Source of the DNA: an uncultured Pseudomonadota bacterium
Lineage (GTDB): Bacteria > Pseudomonadota > Alphaproteobacteria > UBA9219
Assembly (NCBI GenBank): GCA_903919315.1
Contig: CAIXHP010000030.1
Location: 1-64,000 of the forward strand
Direction: 5' to 3'
DNA: 64,000 nucleotides
Shown in pieces: positions 25,561-33,667 of the stretch (its first letter is position 1; every line of letters starts with the position of its first letter). The position numbers were made by a program, and so were the translations under genes. Under the pieces are notes generated by a model. It ran no database searches, had not been told where the DNA came from, and was given only the letters and a program-made list of their open reading frames with translations.

Positions 25561-25872
25561 ATGGCCTTCGCCGCGATGGTCGGCGCGCTATTCGCCGATC
25601 ACTTTTTGACCAAACCCGCCGCCTATCAGCCACAAGGGAGTTCCGGCAGCTTTGCAATCCGCGTGATTGCCAAGCAGCCGGACACCTTGACGGACTACGG
25701 TGGCGGCCAGATTCATACCGCCATCACCTTGTTTGACGTGCAGGTGGCGGATGTGCCCAACCCCGCTATCGGCGACCGGCTGACTGTGGATGACATTATA
25801 TACGCAGTCCAATCCGAGCCGACCGCCGATACCAACCGCCTGATCTGGACGCTGAATGTGAGGCCCGCATGA
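25561..25872 (+). CDS. Head-tail connector (gpFII-like)
   Basis: 103 residues starting 1 bp after the capsid stop. Size, position and the beta-rich C-terminus (FDVQVADVPNPAIGDRLTVDD) match head-completion/stopper proteins at this place in lambda-like phages. Family assignment rests on synteny more than on sequence. Confidence 0.75.
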   Translation: MAFAAMVGALFADHFLTKPAAYQPQGSSGSFAIRVIAKQPDTLTDYGGGQIHTAITLFDVQVADVPNPAIGDRLTVDDIIYAVQSEPTADTNRLIWTLNVRPA

Positions 25873-26528
25873 GCCTGCATTTGCGCGCCGCCTTGATGGG
25901 CGATCTAAAAAAAGTCTTGGCGCAAGAAGCCAAGGCGGCGGAACAGGCGGTGATGGCAGGCGTGCGGCAGGCGACGGATGGCTTGAAACTGGAACTGCGC
26001 GGCCAAGTGACCACCGCCGGTCTCGGCCAGCGTCTCGCCAACACATGGCGGGCGCAAGTCTTTCCTAAAGGCGGCACCAGCCTCAACGCCGCCGGTTATA
26101 TCTGGAGCAAAGCTCCGGCTATCGTCGGTGCGTTCGCCCATGGCGCGGTGATCCGCTCCAGCAAGGGTTTCTATCTGGCCATTCCAACGCCCGCCGCTGG
26201 CAAAATGGCGATGGGAAAGCGGATTACACCCGAAAAATGGGAACAGGCGCATGGCAAGCGCCTGCGCTTCGTCTATCGACGCGGCGCGGTCTCTCTGCTG
26301 GTGGCCGACGACATGCGTGCCAAAACCGGCAAACGCGGCGGCTTTGCAAACGCCAGCGCCTCCGCCATGCGCACGGGTCGGGGTCTCACAACCGTGCCGA
26401 TCTTCCTGCTCGTGCCGCAGGTCACACTCGCCAAACGCTTCGACATCGACACCGCTTCAAACAAATGGATCGGGCTGTTGCCCGGCCTTGTCTTGCAGAA
26501 CTGGCATGAAGGGACGGAAGCAAAATGA
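25869..26528 (+). CDS. Tail completion protein (DUF6441-like)
   Basis: This 219-residue protein overlaps its neighbours by ATGA at both ends. The segments LANTWRAQVFPKGGTSLNAAGYIWSKAP and FYLAIPTPAAG recall the DUF6441 family found between connector and tail terminator in alphaproteobacterial phages; the function there is probably head-tail joining. Contains basic surface segments. Confidence 0.7.
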   Translation: MSLHLRAALMGDLKKVLAQEAKAAEQAVMAGVRQATDGLKLELRGQVTTAGLGQRLANTWRAQVFPKGGTSLNAAGYIWSKAPAIVGAFAHGAVIRSSKGFYLAIPTPAAGKMAMGKRITPEKWEQAHGKRLRFVYRRGAVSLLVADDMRAKTGKRGGFANASASAMRTGRGLTTVPIFLLVPQVTLAKRFDIDTASNKWIGLLPGLVLQNWHEGTEAK

Positions 26529-26953
26529 CGACCCGTGAGACCATCCTGCAAACCTTGTTCAAACGCTTACAAACCATCTCCGGCCCGAAAGTGCTGCGCA
26601 ACGAGGTTCTACCCGAACGCGTTCCAGCAGGGGGCCTGCTGATCCTACGCGACGGGGAACCGGGCGAACCGGAAGTATCGCTCTCGCCACTCTCTTACTA
26701 CTGGCAGCATCTTGCGTCGCTTGAAGTTTTGGTCTCCCACGCTAATGCGGCGGAACGGGATGCGGCACTCGATGCTCTGTTTACGGCCATCGCCGCCACC
26801 ATCAACGCCGATCCGACACTCGGCGGCCTCTGCGACCGTGTCGCGGCGCAAGCGCCGGTCACCAGCACCCTCGGCATCGAGGGCGCGGCCAGCGTCAAAG
26901 CCGCAACAGTGCCGATTGAACTTATCTACACGACCGCCGACCAGCTCGGCTAA
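26525..26953 (+). CDS. Tail terminator protein (gpU-like)
   Basis: 142 residues with TTRETILQTLFKRLQTI at the start, a beta-rich centre and the LEVLVSHANAAERDAALDAL segment, matching minor tail / tail-terminator proteins (gpU). It caps the tail tube before head joining. Position before the tube protein supports this. Confidence 0.8.
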   Translation: MTTRETILQTLFKRLQTISGPKVLRNEVLPERVPAGGLLILRDGEPGEPEVSLSPLSYYWQHLASLEVLVSHANAAERDAALDALFTAIAATINADPTLGGLCDRVAAQAPVTSTLGIEGAASVKAATVPIELIYTTADQLG

Positions 26954-27018
26954 TCCAGCTTCGCTGCGGCGCAACTACGCCGGACAAGTCCTCATCTTAC
27001 AACCACATGGAGGTTCTC

Positions 27019-27960
27019 ATGACGCGTGCCTATGGCGCGAACGCCCAGCTCTTGGGCAAATTCGAGACGGTTTACGGAACACCGCCTGCTGGGAACTTCA
27101 TTAAGTTCCCGTTCGTGTCCTCGCAGCTTGGTTCCGAACAAGGGCTTATCGCGTCCAATCTGCTGGGACAGGGCCGCGATCCAGCGCAGCCGATGCGCGA
27201 TGTCATCAAGGTCGATGGCGACATCGTTGTGCCGGTTGATCTGCGCAACTTCGGGCATTGGCTCAAAGCCCTGCTTGGCGCGCCGGTTACAACAGGCGCT
27301 GGCCCCTATGTCCATACCTTCACGTCTGGTGCTGCAACTCTTCCCAGCCTTGCGCTGGAAGTCGGCATGCCGGAAGTCCCGGCCTACTTCACCAATGCAG
27401 GCGTGCGCGTCAATTCCATGCAGCTGACCTTTGCTCAATCAGGCGCGGCGGATGCAACGCTCGCCTGTATCGCGCAGGGAGAAACTCGCGCTGCCGTCAG
27501 CGGTGGTGGTGTGCCGACGACCGCTGCCTTGACCCGCTTCAATCAGTTTCAGGGCAGCATCAAAAAGGATGGCGTCTCGCTTGGCAACGTCACCGGCGCG
27601 CAAGCTACATATACCAACAATCTCGAAACCATCACTACCATCCGCGCTGATGGCAAGATTGACGGTGCCGATCCCACCATCGCCGCCTTGACCGGAACGC
27701 TCGACACCCGCTTCGCCGATACCACGCTCATCGATGCCGCCACCAGCAACACGCCGGTTGAGTTGGAGTTCGGTTATGTCATCGATGCGGATTCCTCGCT
27801 GCTCTTCACCGCGCACGAAGTTTATCTCCCCAAACCAAAGCTCGGCCTCAGTGGCCCGGCAGGCGTGCAGGCGAACTTCAACTGGCAGTCAGCGAAATCG
27901 GTGACAGCAGGTTGCATGCTGACCGTAACCCTTAAGAATGACGTGGAGACTTATGCATGA
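27019..27960 (+). CDS. Major tail tube protein
   Basis: 313 residues from the ATG at 27019 (GGAGGTTCTC just before); an earlier ATG at 27007 is too close to the ribosome site. The pattern RAYGANAQLLGKFETVYGTPP and the closing tail-tube fold suit phage tail tube family III (similar to Mu-like gpV analogues). It polymerises around the tape measure. Its stop overlaps the chaperone start by ATGA. Confidence 0.85.
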   Translation: MTRAYGANAQLLGKFETVYGTPPAGNFIKFPFVSSQLGSEQGLIASNLLGQGRDPAQPMRDVIKVDGDIVVPVDLRNFGHWLKALLGAPVTTGAGPYVHTFTSGAATLPSLALEVGMPEVPAYFTNAGVRVNSMQLTFAQSGAADATLACIAQGETRAAVSGGGVPTTAALTRFNQFQGSIKKDGVSLGNVTGAQATYTNNLETITTIRADGKIDGADPTIAALTGTLDTRFADTTLIDAATSNTPVELEFGYVIDADSSLLFTAHEVYLPKPKLGLSGPAGVQANFNWQSAKSVTAGCMLTVTLKNDVETYA

Positions 27961-28298
27961 TCCGGCTTGATCTCAAACGCGAGCCGTATTGGCTCGATCT
28001 CCCGCATGGCGTCCGGCTGTTTGTGCGCCCCGTCACCACAGCCTTCGTCATGGCGGCGCGGGTGCAGGCGGTCAAAGATGCCGAAGGCGATGCGGCGGCA
28101 CGGAGCGCGGGTCTGCTCAAACATCTGGCACAGCTTGCCGTCATAAGTTGGGAAGGCGTGGGCGATGCGGACGGCAACGCTATTCAGCCATCGCCTGACT
28201 CCATCGCTGCTTTGATGGAACTCTGGCCGATAGCAGATGCCTTCGAACGCCTATATCTCGGCCCCGCGCTGGTGTTGGAGCAGGAAAAAAACGTCTAA
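27957..28298 (+). CDS. Tail assembly chaperone, short form (gpG-like)
   Basis: The 113-residue zero-frame product ends 6 bases after a canonical slippery heptamer (28286-28292). It lies between tube and tape measure, the invariant position of gpG. It binds the tape measure during tail assembly. Sequence is not obviously lambda-like; the assignment is from position, size and the frameshift. Confidence 0.85.
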   Translation: MIRLDLKREPYWLDLPHGVRLFVRPVTTAFVMAARVQAVKDAEGDAAARSAGLLKHLAQLAVISWEGVGDADGNAIQPSPDSIAALMELWPIADAFERLYLGPALVLEQEKNV

Positions 28299-28648
28299 CG
28301 GCTCGTTGCAAATGGCATTACGGCGGCGGGCCTGACTATTGCGGCGCATGCGCGGACTCTGGTCTGCCCTGTTCGAAAGGCAAGCCCAGCGCCGAAGGCA
28401 AGCTCTGCCCTTATGTCGAGCACGAGCCGAAAACCATCGAAGGCTGGGAAGCATGGGACATCGCGCTGCGCTGCGCCGGGCAGTTGCGCATGACACAGTT
28501 CATGGTGATCGGCGTGGATGCCAGTGCCGCCCTGAACCTTGCGGCCAGCCTCGGCTATGACGCAACAGGCATAGCGGCGCTGCTGGCGGACTGCGAGAAC
28601 GGCATCGTCGCTGCTTTAAACGAGAAACTTACCAGCGGATTGAAATAA
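27957..28648 (+). CDS. Tail assembly chaperone, frameshifted long form (gpGT-like)
   Basis: A -1 shift at 28286-28292 continues into an open frame of 118 codons that ends with TAA at 28646-28648, 2 bp before the tape measure start. The extension begins with a Cys/His-rich segment (RCKWHYGGG, YCGACADSG, LPCSKG, KLCPY) that could bind zinc, followed by a helical domain (IEGWEAWDIALRCAGQL). This is the GT form that bridges tape measure and tube subunits. Confidence 0.85.
28286..28292 (+). promoter_or_regulatory. Programmed -1 ribosomal frameshift site
   Basis: A_AAA_AAC in the zero frame (GAA AAA AAC GTC TAA) is the classic X-XXY-YYZ heptamer. The stop codon follows two codons later, and the -1 frame stays open to the tape measure gene. 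Downstream GC-rich DNA could form a stimulatory structure. Confidence 0.85.
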
Positions 28649-28650
28649 CC

Positions 28651-31179
28651 ATGCCCGAACGCAATCTCGCCATCCGGCTGTCCGTCATGGAAGGCGGCAA
28701 GGTGAAGGCCGAATTGCAGGAGATTGGCGAGAACGGCCAAAGATCCCTGCAAAAGCTCGAACTGGCCGGACGTTCGTCGTCCGTTGGGCTGCAGGCATTG
28801 AATGCCGCCGCCAACGACGTCAAGGGCTCGATTACCATGCTGGCGCATGAGATGGGGCCACTGGGCGCGGGGTTGATCGCGCTGGGGCCAGCGGGACTGA
28901 TTGCGGGTGCGGCGCTTGGCGCGCTTTCTTTGGGGCTGGAAAAAAGCGTCGAGGAAGCGATGGTGGCGGAAAAATCGCACAATCGGCTGCAAGCGGTTCT
29001 GCGCGCCACCGGCTACTCGTCGGGCCTGACCGCCAAGGACGTTCTTGAACTTGGCGACGCGATGGAATCCTCTATGCTGGTCACCTCCGAGCAGGTGCAG
29101 GACGCGGCAGGCGTGATGGCGACCTTCCGTTCGGTCTCCGGCGACACCTTCACGCGGGCGATCAAGCTGTCGCAAGATATGGCCGCCGTGTTCGGGCAGG
29201 ATTTGCAATCCAGCGCCATGCGTCTCGGCAAAGCGCTCGAAGATCCCATCAACGGCCTGACCGCCTTGCGCCGCGTCGGCGTGGTCTTTACCCAAGGCCA
29301 GCATGAATTGATCAAGAGCCTTGTTGAGACCGGCGATGTCGCTGGCGCGCAAAAGGTCATTCTTGATGCCTTGGCCGCCAAGGTCGGCGGCGCGGGTGCT
29401 GCGGAAGCGACCGGCCTCACCGGCGCGACCCATCGGTTGGGAATAGCGTGGAAGAACATGCTGGAGACCATCGGCCAGACCGAAACCGTGTCCGGCGCGG
29501 CAGAAGCCGTCTTGCGACGCCTCTCCACGACGTTCGAAGTTACCATGGAGTGGTTCAAGAAAGACTCCATCAGCGTCCAGCTGCAAAAGGCGAAGAACGA
29601 ATTGGCGGACGTGCAGAAACAATTGGAATGGCTGCAAAACCTGCCGCCTCTCGTGGAGCCAATTTATAAAGACAACACGGAAGTGCGCCAGAAACGCGCC
29701 GCCGTCTTGCGCAAGGAGATCGAGGCGCTGACGGCGGCGGAAGCCAAGGAAGCCAGTGAACGAAAAGCGGCGGAAGAAGGCCGCGTCGCCGCCGAGAAGG
29801 ACAACCGCGCCGAGGTGCTTGCCGAACAGCGCAAGAAAATCGACGACGCGCTTGACAAGCTGATGAACGACCCTGCCGAGAAAATCGCCAAGGTCAATGC
29901 CGAACTGGCGACGACCAAGAAGCAACTGGACAATTTGCGCGAGAAGGACGGCAGTAACAATCCGGCGGTCGATGCCGCCATCAAGCAGGCCGAAGCGCTT
30001 GCACGCCGTCAGATCGACGCGGTGCAAAAGCCGCTCGATGAGGCAACGCAAAAAGCAGCTGAGGCCAATCAGAAAGTAATCGATGGCTTGAAAATGCAAT
30101 TGCTGGGGCTGGGCAATGCCCGGCAGGCAGCTATCGATCAAGCCGTCAGCCGCCTGTCCGACAAGGCCAGCAATGCCGACCGGGTGAAGGTCCGCGATCT
30201 CGCGGCGCAGCTGTTCGACCAGAAATCCGCCGCCGAAGTTGCGAAAGTCATGGCCGACCTCGGTCAGCAGATAGACAAACTGGCCGACAAACGTAAAGCC
30301 TTCATCAATCAGGAGGTCGCCAAACTTCCCGAAACTGCCACACAGGATGATATCGAGAGAACAAAACAACTCGCCGCCGCTGTCTACGACCAGACGCAGG
30401 CGGAAGAGAAACTCGACAAGCTTAGAAAGGAAGGCCAAGAGCTAACCGAAAAGGCAAAAACCACCACCGAAGGTTATGCCGCCGAGATCGCGCATCTGAC
30501 CGAATTGCTCAACGCTGGAGCCATCAGCCAAGAGGTCTTCAACAAATCCAAAGCCAAGGCCGACGATGCCTTCCTTGAAGGCCGCACCGATCCGCAAGCC
30601 GGAGCCATTCGCGCTTTTCATAAATACCAGAAAGAAGGCGAAGACGCCGCTTCGGCGGTCGAGAAAGCTTTCACGACCGCGATGAGCGCCACCGAGGATG
30701 CCATCGTCGGCTTCGTGACCTCGGGCGGCAAAAGTCTGGAGTCGCTTGATAAATTGGCGAACAGTATCGTCGAGGATATCACGCGCATGTTTGTGCAAAA
30801 GTCCATCACTGGCCCTTTGTTCAAGTTTTTGGGTAACAGCATGGAAAACGGCGGCTTCATGGATCAAATTTTCAGCTCAATCTTCCATGCAGGCGGCGTG
30901 GCTGGAGATCCCGCGCCGATGAGACAGGTGCCGTCCTATGTGTTCGCAGGTGCGCCTCGCTACCACAGCGGTGGCATCGCAGGGCTTCAACCCGGTGAAA
31001 TTCCCGCCATCTTGCAACGTGGCGAGGTCGTCTTGCCGAAGGGCAGCAACCAAACCAACCAGCCTGTCAGCGTCGTCATGCACATTTCGACGCCTGATGC
31101 CAACAGCTTCCGCGCCAGCCAATCGCAGATTGCGGCGGAGGCGGCGCGAGGCATCGGTCGGGCGCGACGGAATCTTTAG
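28651..31179 (+). CDS. Tail length tape measure protein
   Basis: This 842-residue protein has a hydrophobic helical segment at about residues 60-95 (MGPLGAGLIALGPAGLIAGA) and a long coiled-coil body rich in Lys, Glu and Ala (about 300-640). The C-terminal GGIAGLQPGEIPAILQRGE segment is typical of lambda gpH-type tape measures. It sets tail length and is ejected ahead of the DNA. The C-terminal end overlaps the antisense gene at 31176 by four bases. Confidence 0.95.
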   Translation: MPERNLAIRLSVMEGGKVKAELQEIGENGQRSLQKLELAGRSSSVGLQALNAAANDVKGSITMLAHEMGPLGAGLIALGPAGLIAGAALGALSLGLEKSVEEAMVAEKSHNRLQAVLRATGYSSGLTAKDVLELGDAMESSMLVTSEQVQDAAGVMATFRSVSGDTFTRAIKLSQDMAAVFGQDLQSSAMRLGKALEDPINGLTALRRVGVVFTQGQHELIKSLVETGDVAGAQKVILDALAAKVGGAGAAEATGLTGATHRLGIAWKNMLETIGQTETVSGAAEAVLRRLSTTFEVTMEWFKKDSISVQLQKAKNELADVQKQLEWLQNLPPLVEPIYKDNTEVRQKRAAVLRKEIEALTAAEAKEASERKAAEEGRVAAEKDNRAEVLAEQRKKIDDALDKLMNDPAEKIAKVNAELATTKKQLDNLREKDGSNNPAVDAAIKQAEALARRQIDAVQKPLDEATQKAAEANQKVIDGLKMQLLGLGNARQAAIDQAVSRLSDKASNADRVKVRDLAAQLFDQKSAAEVAKVMADLGQQIDKLADKRKAFINQEVAKLPETATQDDIERTKQLAAAVYDQTQAEEKLDKLRKEGQELTEKAKTTTEGYAAEIAHLTELLNAGAISQEVFNKSKAKADDAFLEGRTDPQAGAIRAFHKYQKEGEDAASAVEKAFTTAMSATEDAIVGFVTSGGKSLESLDKLANSIVEDITRMFVQKSITGPLFKFLGNSMENGGFMDQIFSSIFHAGGVAGDPAPMRQVPSYVFAGAPRYHSGGIAGLQPGEIPAILQRGEVVLPKGSNQTNQPVSVVMHISTPDANSFRASQSQIAAEAARGIGRARRNL

Positions 31180-31655
31180 GGCAGTTGCGGAATAATTGCC
31201 GCCATCTTTTCCAGAAAGCGGTTTTGCTGGCCTGTGCCCGGAAACGGTACCGAGCAATGGGCGGCACTGTACAACCCGGCTTGATTAATCGCCGCCTCGA
31301 CCATGTCTTCGATAGCCAACATAAGGCTGACGACGACAAGGGGGCGATAGATTGATAGCCGCTCCGCCAGCGAGGGGATGGCGTCCTCGCATTGCTGACG
31401 TCGTTGTGCAGGCGTCAAATGATTGACGGGCGACAGGACAAGATCATCAAGGAAAAAACCTCTGCCTTTGAAGTGTTTCAGAAAATCATCGGGGTCGCCA
31501 AAGGCCTGCTTCATGTAGCGATAGGCTTGGCTGTTCGCCCGATAGAAGAAGGTCTCGTTAACAGGCGCGGACTCGCCGACGAATAACACCTTGATCGGAT
31601 TGGGCTTAAATTGCTGCCGCATGTCTTCCGTATCAGTCAAAATAATTTCGTGCAT
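31176..31655 (-). CDS. Uracil-DNA-glycosylase-fold-like protein, inserted antisense
   Basis: About 159 residues from the ATG at 31655 (GGAGACAGGC before it). The IKVLFVGESAPVNETFFYRAN segment resembles motif 1 of UDG-superfamily relatives (GESPP, then FFY), and the centre has a DDLVLSPVNHL stretch. Catalytic identity is uncertain. It is the only minus-strand gene within the structural operon, so it is probably an independently expressed moron. Activity could be base excision or, as for many relatives, unknown. Confidence 0.55.
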   Translation of the reverse strand: MHEIILTDTEDMRQQFKPNPIKVLFVGESAPVNETFFYRANSQAYRYMKQAFGDPDDFLKHFKGRGFFLDDLVLSPVNHLTPAQRRQQCEDAIPSLAERLSIYRPLVVVSLMLAIEDMVEAAINQAGLYSAAHCSVPFPGTGQQNRFLEKMAAIIPQLP

Positions 31656-31727
31656 GCCTGTCTCCGATTCCACCGCCGCACGTTAGCATTGTCGAAGACA
31701 GGTAAAAAGGGATTGTGACGCAAAATC

Positions 31728-32327
31728 ATGGCCTTCCACGAAATCCAGTTCCCGCCCGACATCGCCTACGGGGCGCAGGGCGGGCCGCAATACGCTACGA
31801 CCGTGGTGGCGACGGCATCGGGTTTTGAGCAACGGAATGCCAGTTGGGCTTCGGCGCGGGGAAGTTGGAACGTAGCCTCGGGGCTTAAAAACCAATCGCA
31901 GTTGAATACGCTGATCGCCTTCTTCCGCGCCCGCAAAGGTCGGGCCTACGGCTTCAGGTTTAAGGATTGGACGGACTACAAGATAATAGGACAAGTGCTT
32001 GGAATTGGCGACGGTGTAACCAAGAGCTTTCAACTGGTCAAAACCTACATCTCCGGCCCGGCCAGCGAGACCCGCATCATCAAGAAGCCGGTTGCCGGAA
32101 CCGTGAAGCCGTATCTCGCGGGCGTGGCCCAAAGCGCAGGCTGGTCTGCCGACACCACCACCGGAATTCTGACTTTCCTGACCGCGCCTGCCGTGGGCAT
32201 CGTCATCACCGCCGATTTTGAATTTGACGTGCCGGTGCGCTTTGATACCGACAGCATGGCCGTGACCATTGAGCAGATAAACCTGCACCAATGGTCGGGC
32301 ATTCCGATTATCGAGATTAGGATTTAA
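31728..32327 (+). CDS. DUF2460 tail protein (GTA gp12-like)
   Basis: This 199-residue protein starts AFHEIQFPPDIAYGAQGGPQY and contains NASWASARGSWNVASGLK and FFRARKGRAYGFRFKDWTDY, unmistakable for DUF2460/TIGR02217. In gene transfer agents the protein forms the distal tail ring. First of four consecutive GTA-type tail-tip genes. Confidence 0.95.
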   Translation: MAFHEIQFPPDIAYGAQGGPQYATTVVATASGFEQRNASWASARGSWNVASGLKNQSQLNTLIAFFRARKGRAYGFRFKDWTDYKIIGQVLGIGDGVTKSFQLVKTYISGPASETRIIKKPVAGTVKPYLAGVAQSAGWSADTTTGILTFLTAPAVGIVITADFEFDVPVRFDTDSMAVTIEQINLHQWSGIPIIEIRI

Positions 32328-32347
32328 GCGTTTCGCTTAAATCCGTA

Positions 32348-32365
32348 TTCCCGCGAAGGCGGGAA
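32348..32365. repeat. REP-like palindrome in the tail-tip operon
   Basis: TTCCCGCGAAGGCGGGAA with flanking AACCCAG resembles a dispersed intergenic palindrome common in alphaproteobacterial chromosomes. It sits in the 54-bp gap between two tail genes and would form a strong hairpin in the mRNA. Confidence 0.6.
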
Positions 32366-32381
32366 CCCAGAGGAATATTTC

Positions 32382-33224
32382 ATGAAATCCGCCACCACCC
32401 AACTTGCCGCGCATCTTGCGGGCGAGACAACCACCCTTGCGACTTGCTGGAAGGTGACGCGCAAGGATGGGCTGGTGCTGGGCTTCACCGATCATGACCA
32501 AGATCTAACGATGGGGGGTCTGCTCTATCAGGCCAGCACCGGCTACACCCGCTCGGCCATTCACGCCATTGCTGATTTATCGGTTGACAATCTCGACATC
32601 GAAAGCGCGCTCAACAGCGACACGCTGGATGCGGCGGATTTGCGCGCAGGATTGTGGGACGGGGCGGAAGTGCAAATCTCGCTCGTCAATTGGGGTGACC
32701 CTTCCCAAGGCATAATCCTGCTTAAGCGCGGCACCATCGGACAGGTCGAGCTTAAAGACAACGTGTTCAAGGCAGAACTGCGCGGCCTGACGCAGGCGCT
32801 CTCACAACAGATTGTCGAGCTATACACCCCGGACTGTCGCGCCGATTTGGGCGATAGTCGCTGCAAAGTCAATCTTGCGGCGCTGACCGTCACGGGCGCG
32901 GTTACGGCCACCGCCGACCGTTACGGCTTTACCGATAGCAGCCGCATAGAGGCTAACAGCTATTGGAATGGTGGCCTCGTTATTTGGTCAAGTGGCGAGA
33001 ATGCCGGGCGCAGGATGGAAGTCGCCACCTTCTCAAACGGCGTCTTTACGCTTTTCCTGCCCATGCCCGGCGTCATTGTTGTGGGCGACAGTTATAGTCT
33101 GCAACCCGGTTGCGATAAGACGCTGGCGACCTGCCGCGACCGTTTTGCCAATCTGCTCAACTTTCGCGGCGAGCCTTACGTTCCCGGCACCGATCAAACC
33201 CTTCAATACCCGGATAGCAAATGA
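32382..33224 (+). CDS. DUF2163 tail hub protein (GTA gp13-like)
   Basis: This 280-residue protein has the hallmarks TCWKVTRKDGLVLGFTDHDQDL, DNLDIESALNS and the C-terminal Cys pair GCDKTLATCRDRFANLLNFRG of the phage BR0599 / TIGR02218 family. GTA homologues form the hub that carries an iron-sulphur cluster bound by such cysteines. Overlaps the next gene by ATGA. Confidence 0.95.
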   Translation: MKSATTQLAAHLAGETTTLATCWKVTRKDGLVLGFTDHDQDLTMGGLLYQASTGYTRSAIHAIADLSVDNLDIESALNSDTLDAADLRAGLWDGAEVQISLVNWGDPSQGIILLKRGTIGQVELKDNVFKAELRGLTQALSQQIVELYTPDCRADLGDSRCKVNLAALTVTGAVTATADRYGFTDSSRIEANSYWNGGLVIWSSGENAGRRMEVATFSNGVFTLFLPMPGVIVVGDSYSLQPGCDKTLATCRDRFANLLNFRGEPYVPGTDQTLQYPDSK

Positions 33225-33667
33225 CCATCACCCGCATGGACGCCGTGACCGAAGCCCGTTCTTGGCTCGACACGCCCTTTCAACATCAAGGCTGCCTGAA
33301 AGGTGCGGCCTGCGACTGCATCGGCTTGATCAAGGGCGTCGGCATGGCGCTTAACATCGTCGATTACAATCCGGCCTCAGAGGACGCCAAGGCCTTCGCC
33401 ACCTACGCCATGATGCCCAACAGCAAGCGCATGCGCGAAGGTTTGGCGACGTGGCTGGTGCCGATCCCCGTGCCGGAAGCGACTTGGGGGGACGTTTTGT
33501 TCCTCGCATGGACGCGGGAACCGCAGCATGTAGCTCTGCTCACGGATCGCGGCATCATCCACAGCTATTCCGGAGTCGGCAAAGTGGTCGAGCATGCGCT
33601 GGATGATAGCTGGCGGCGGCGCATCACCTCCGCCTACCGCTATCCGGCCTTCGTCGGAGTCGATTGA
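33221..33667 (+). CDS. NlpC/P60 cell-wall peptidase of the tail tip (GTA gp14-like)
   Basis: 148 residues with catalytic Cys33 in ACDCIGL and His103 in PQHVALL. It is a papain-like peptidoglycan endopeptidase that opens a path for DNA during infection. Position between the hub and the large tip protein matches GTA. Confidence 0.93.
   Translation: MTITRMDAVTEARSWLDTPFQHQGCLKGAACDCIGLIKGVGMALNIVDYNPASEDAKAFATYAMMPNSKRMREGLATWLVPIPVPEATWGDVLFLAWTREPQHVALLTDRGIIHSYSGVGKVVEHALDDSWRRRITSAYRYPAFVGVD

Noticed and set aside
28555-30438. 627-codon minus-strand frame opposite the tape measure gene
   Set aside because: Its residue pattern is the antisense shadow of a high-GC coiled-coil gene; no start signal or domain, and the plus-strand tape measure is certain.
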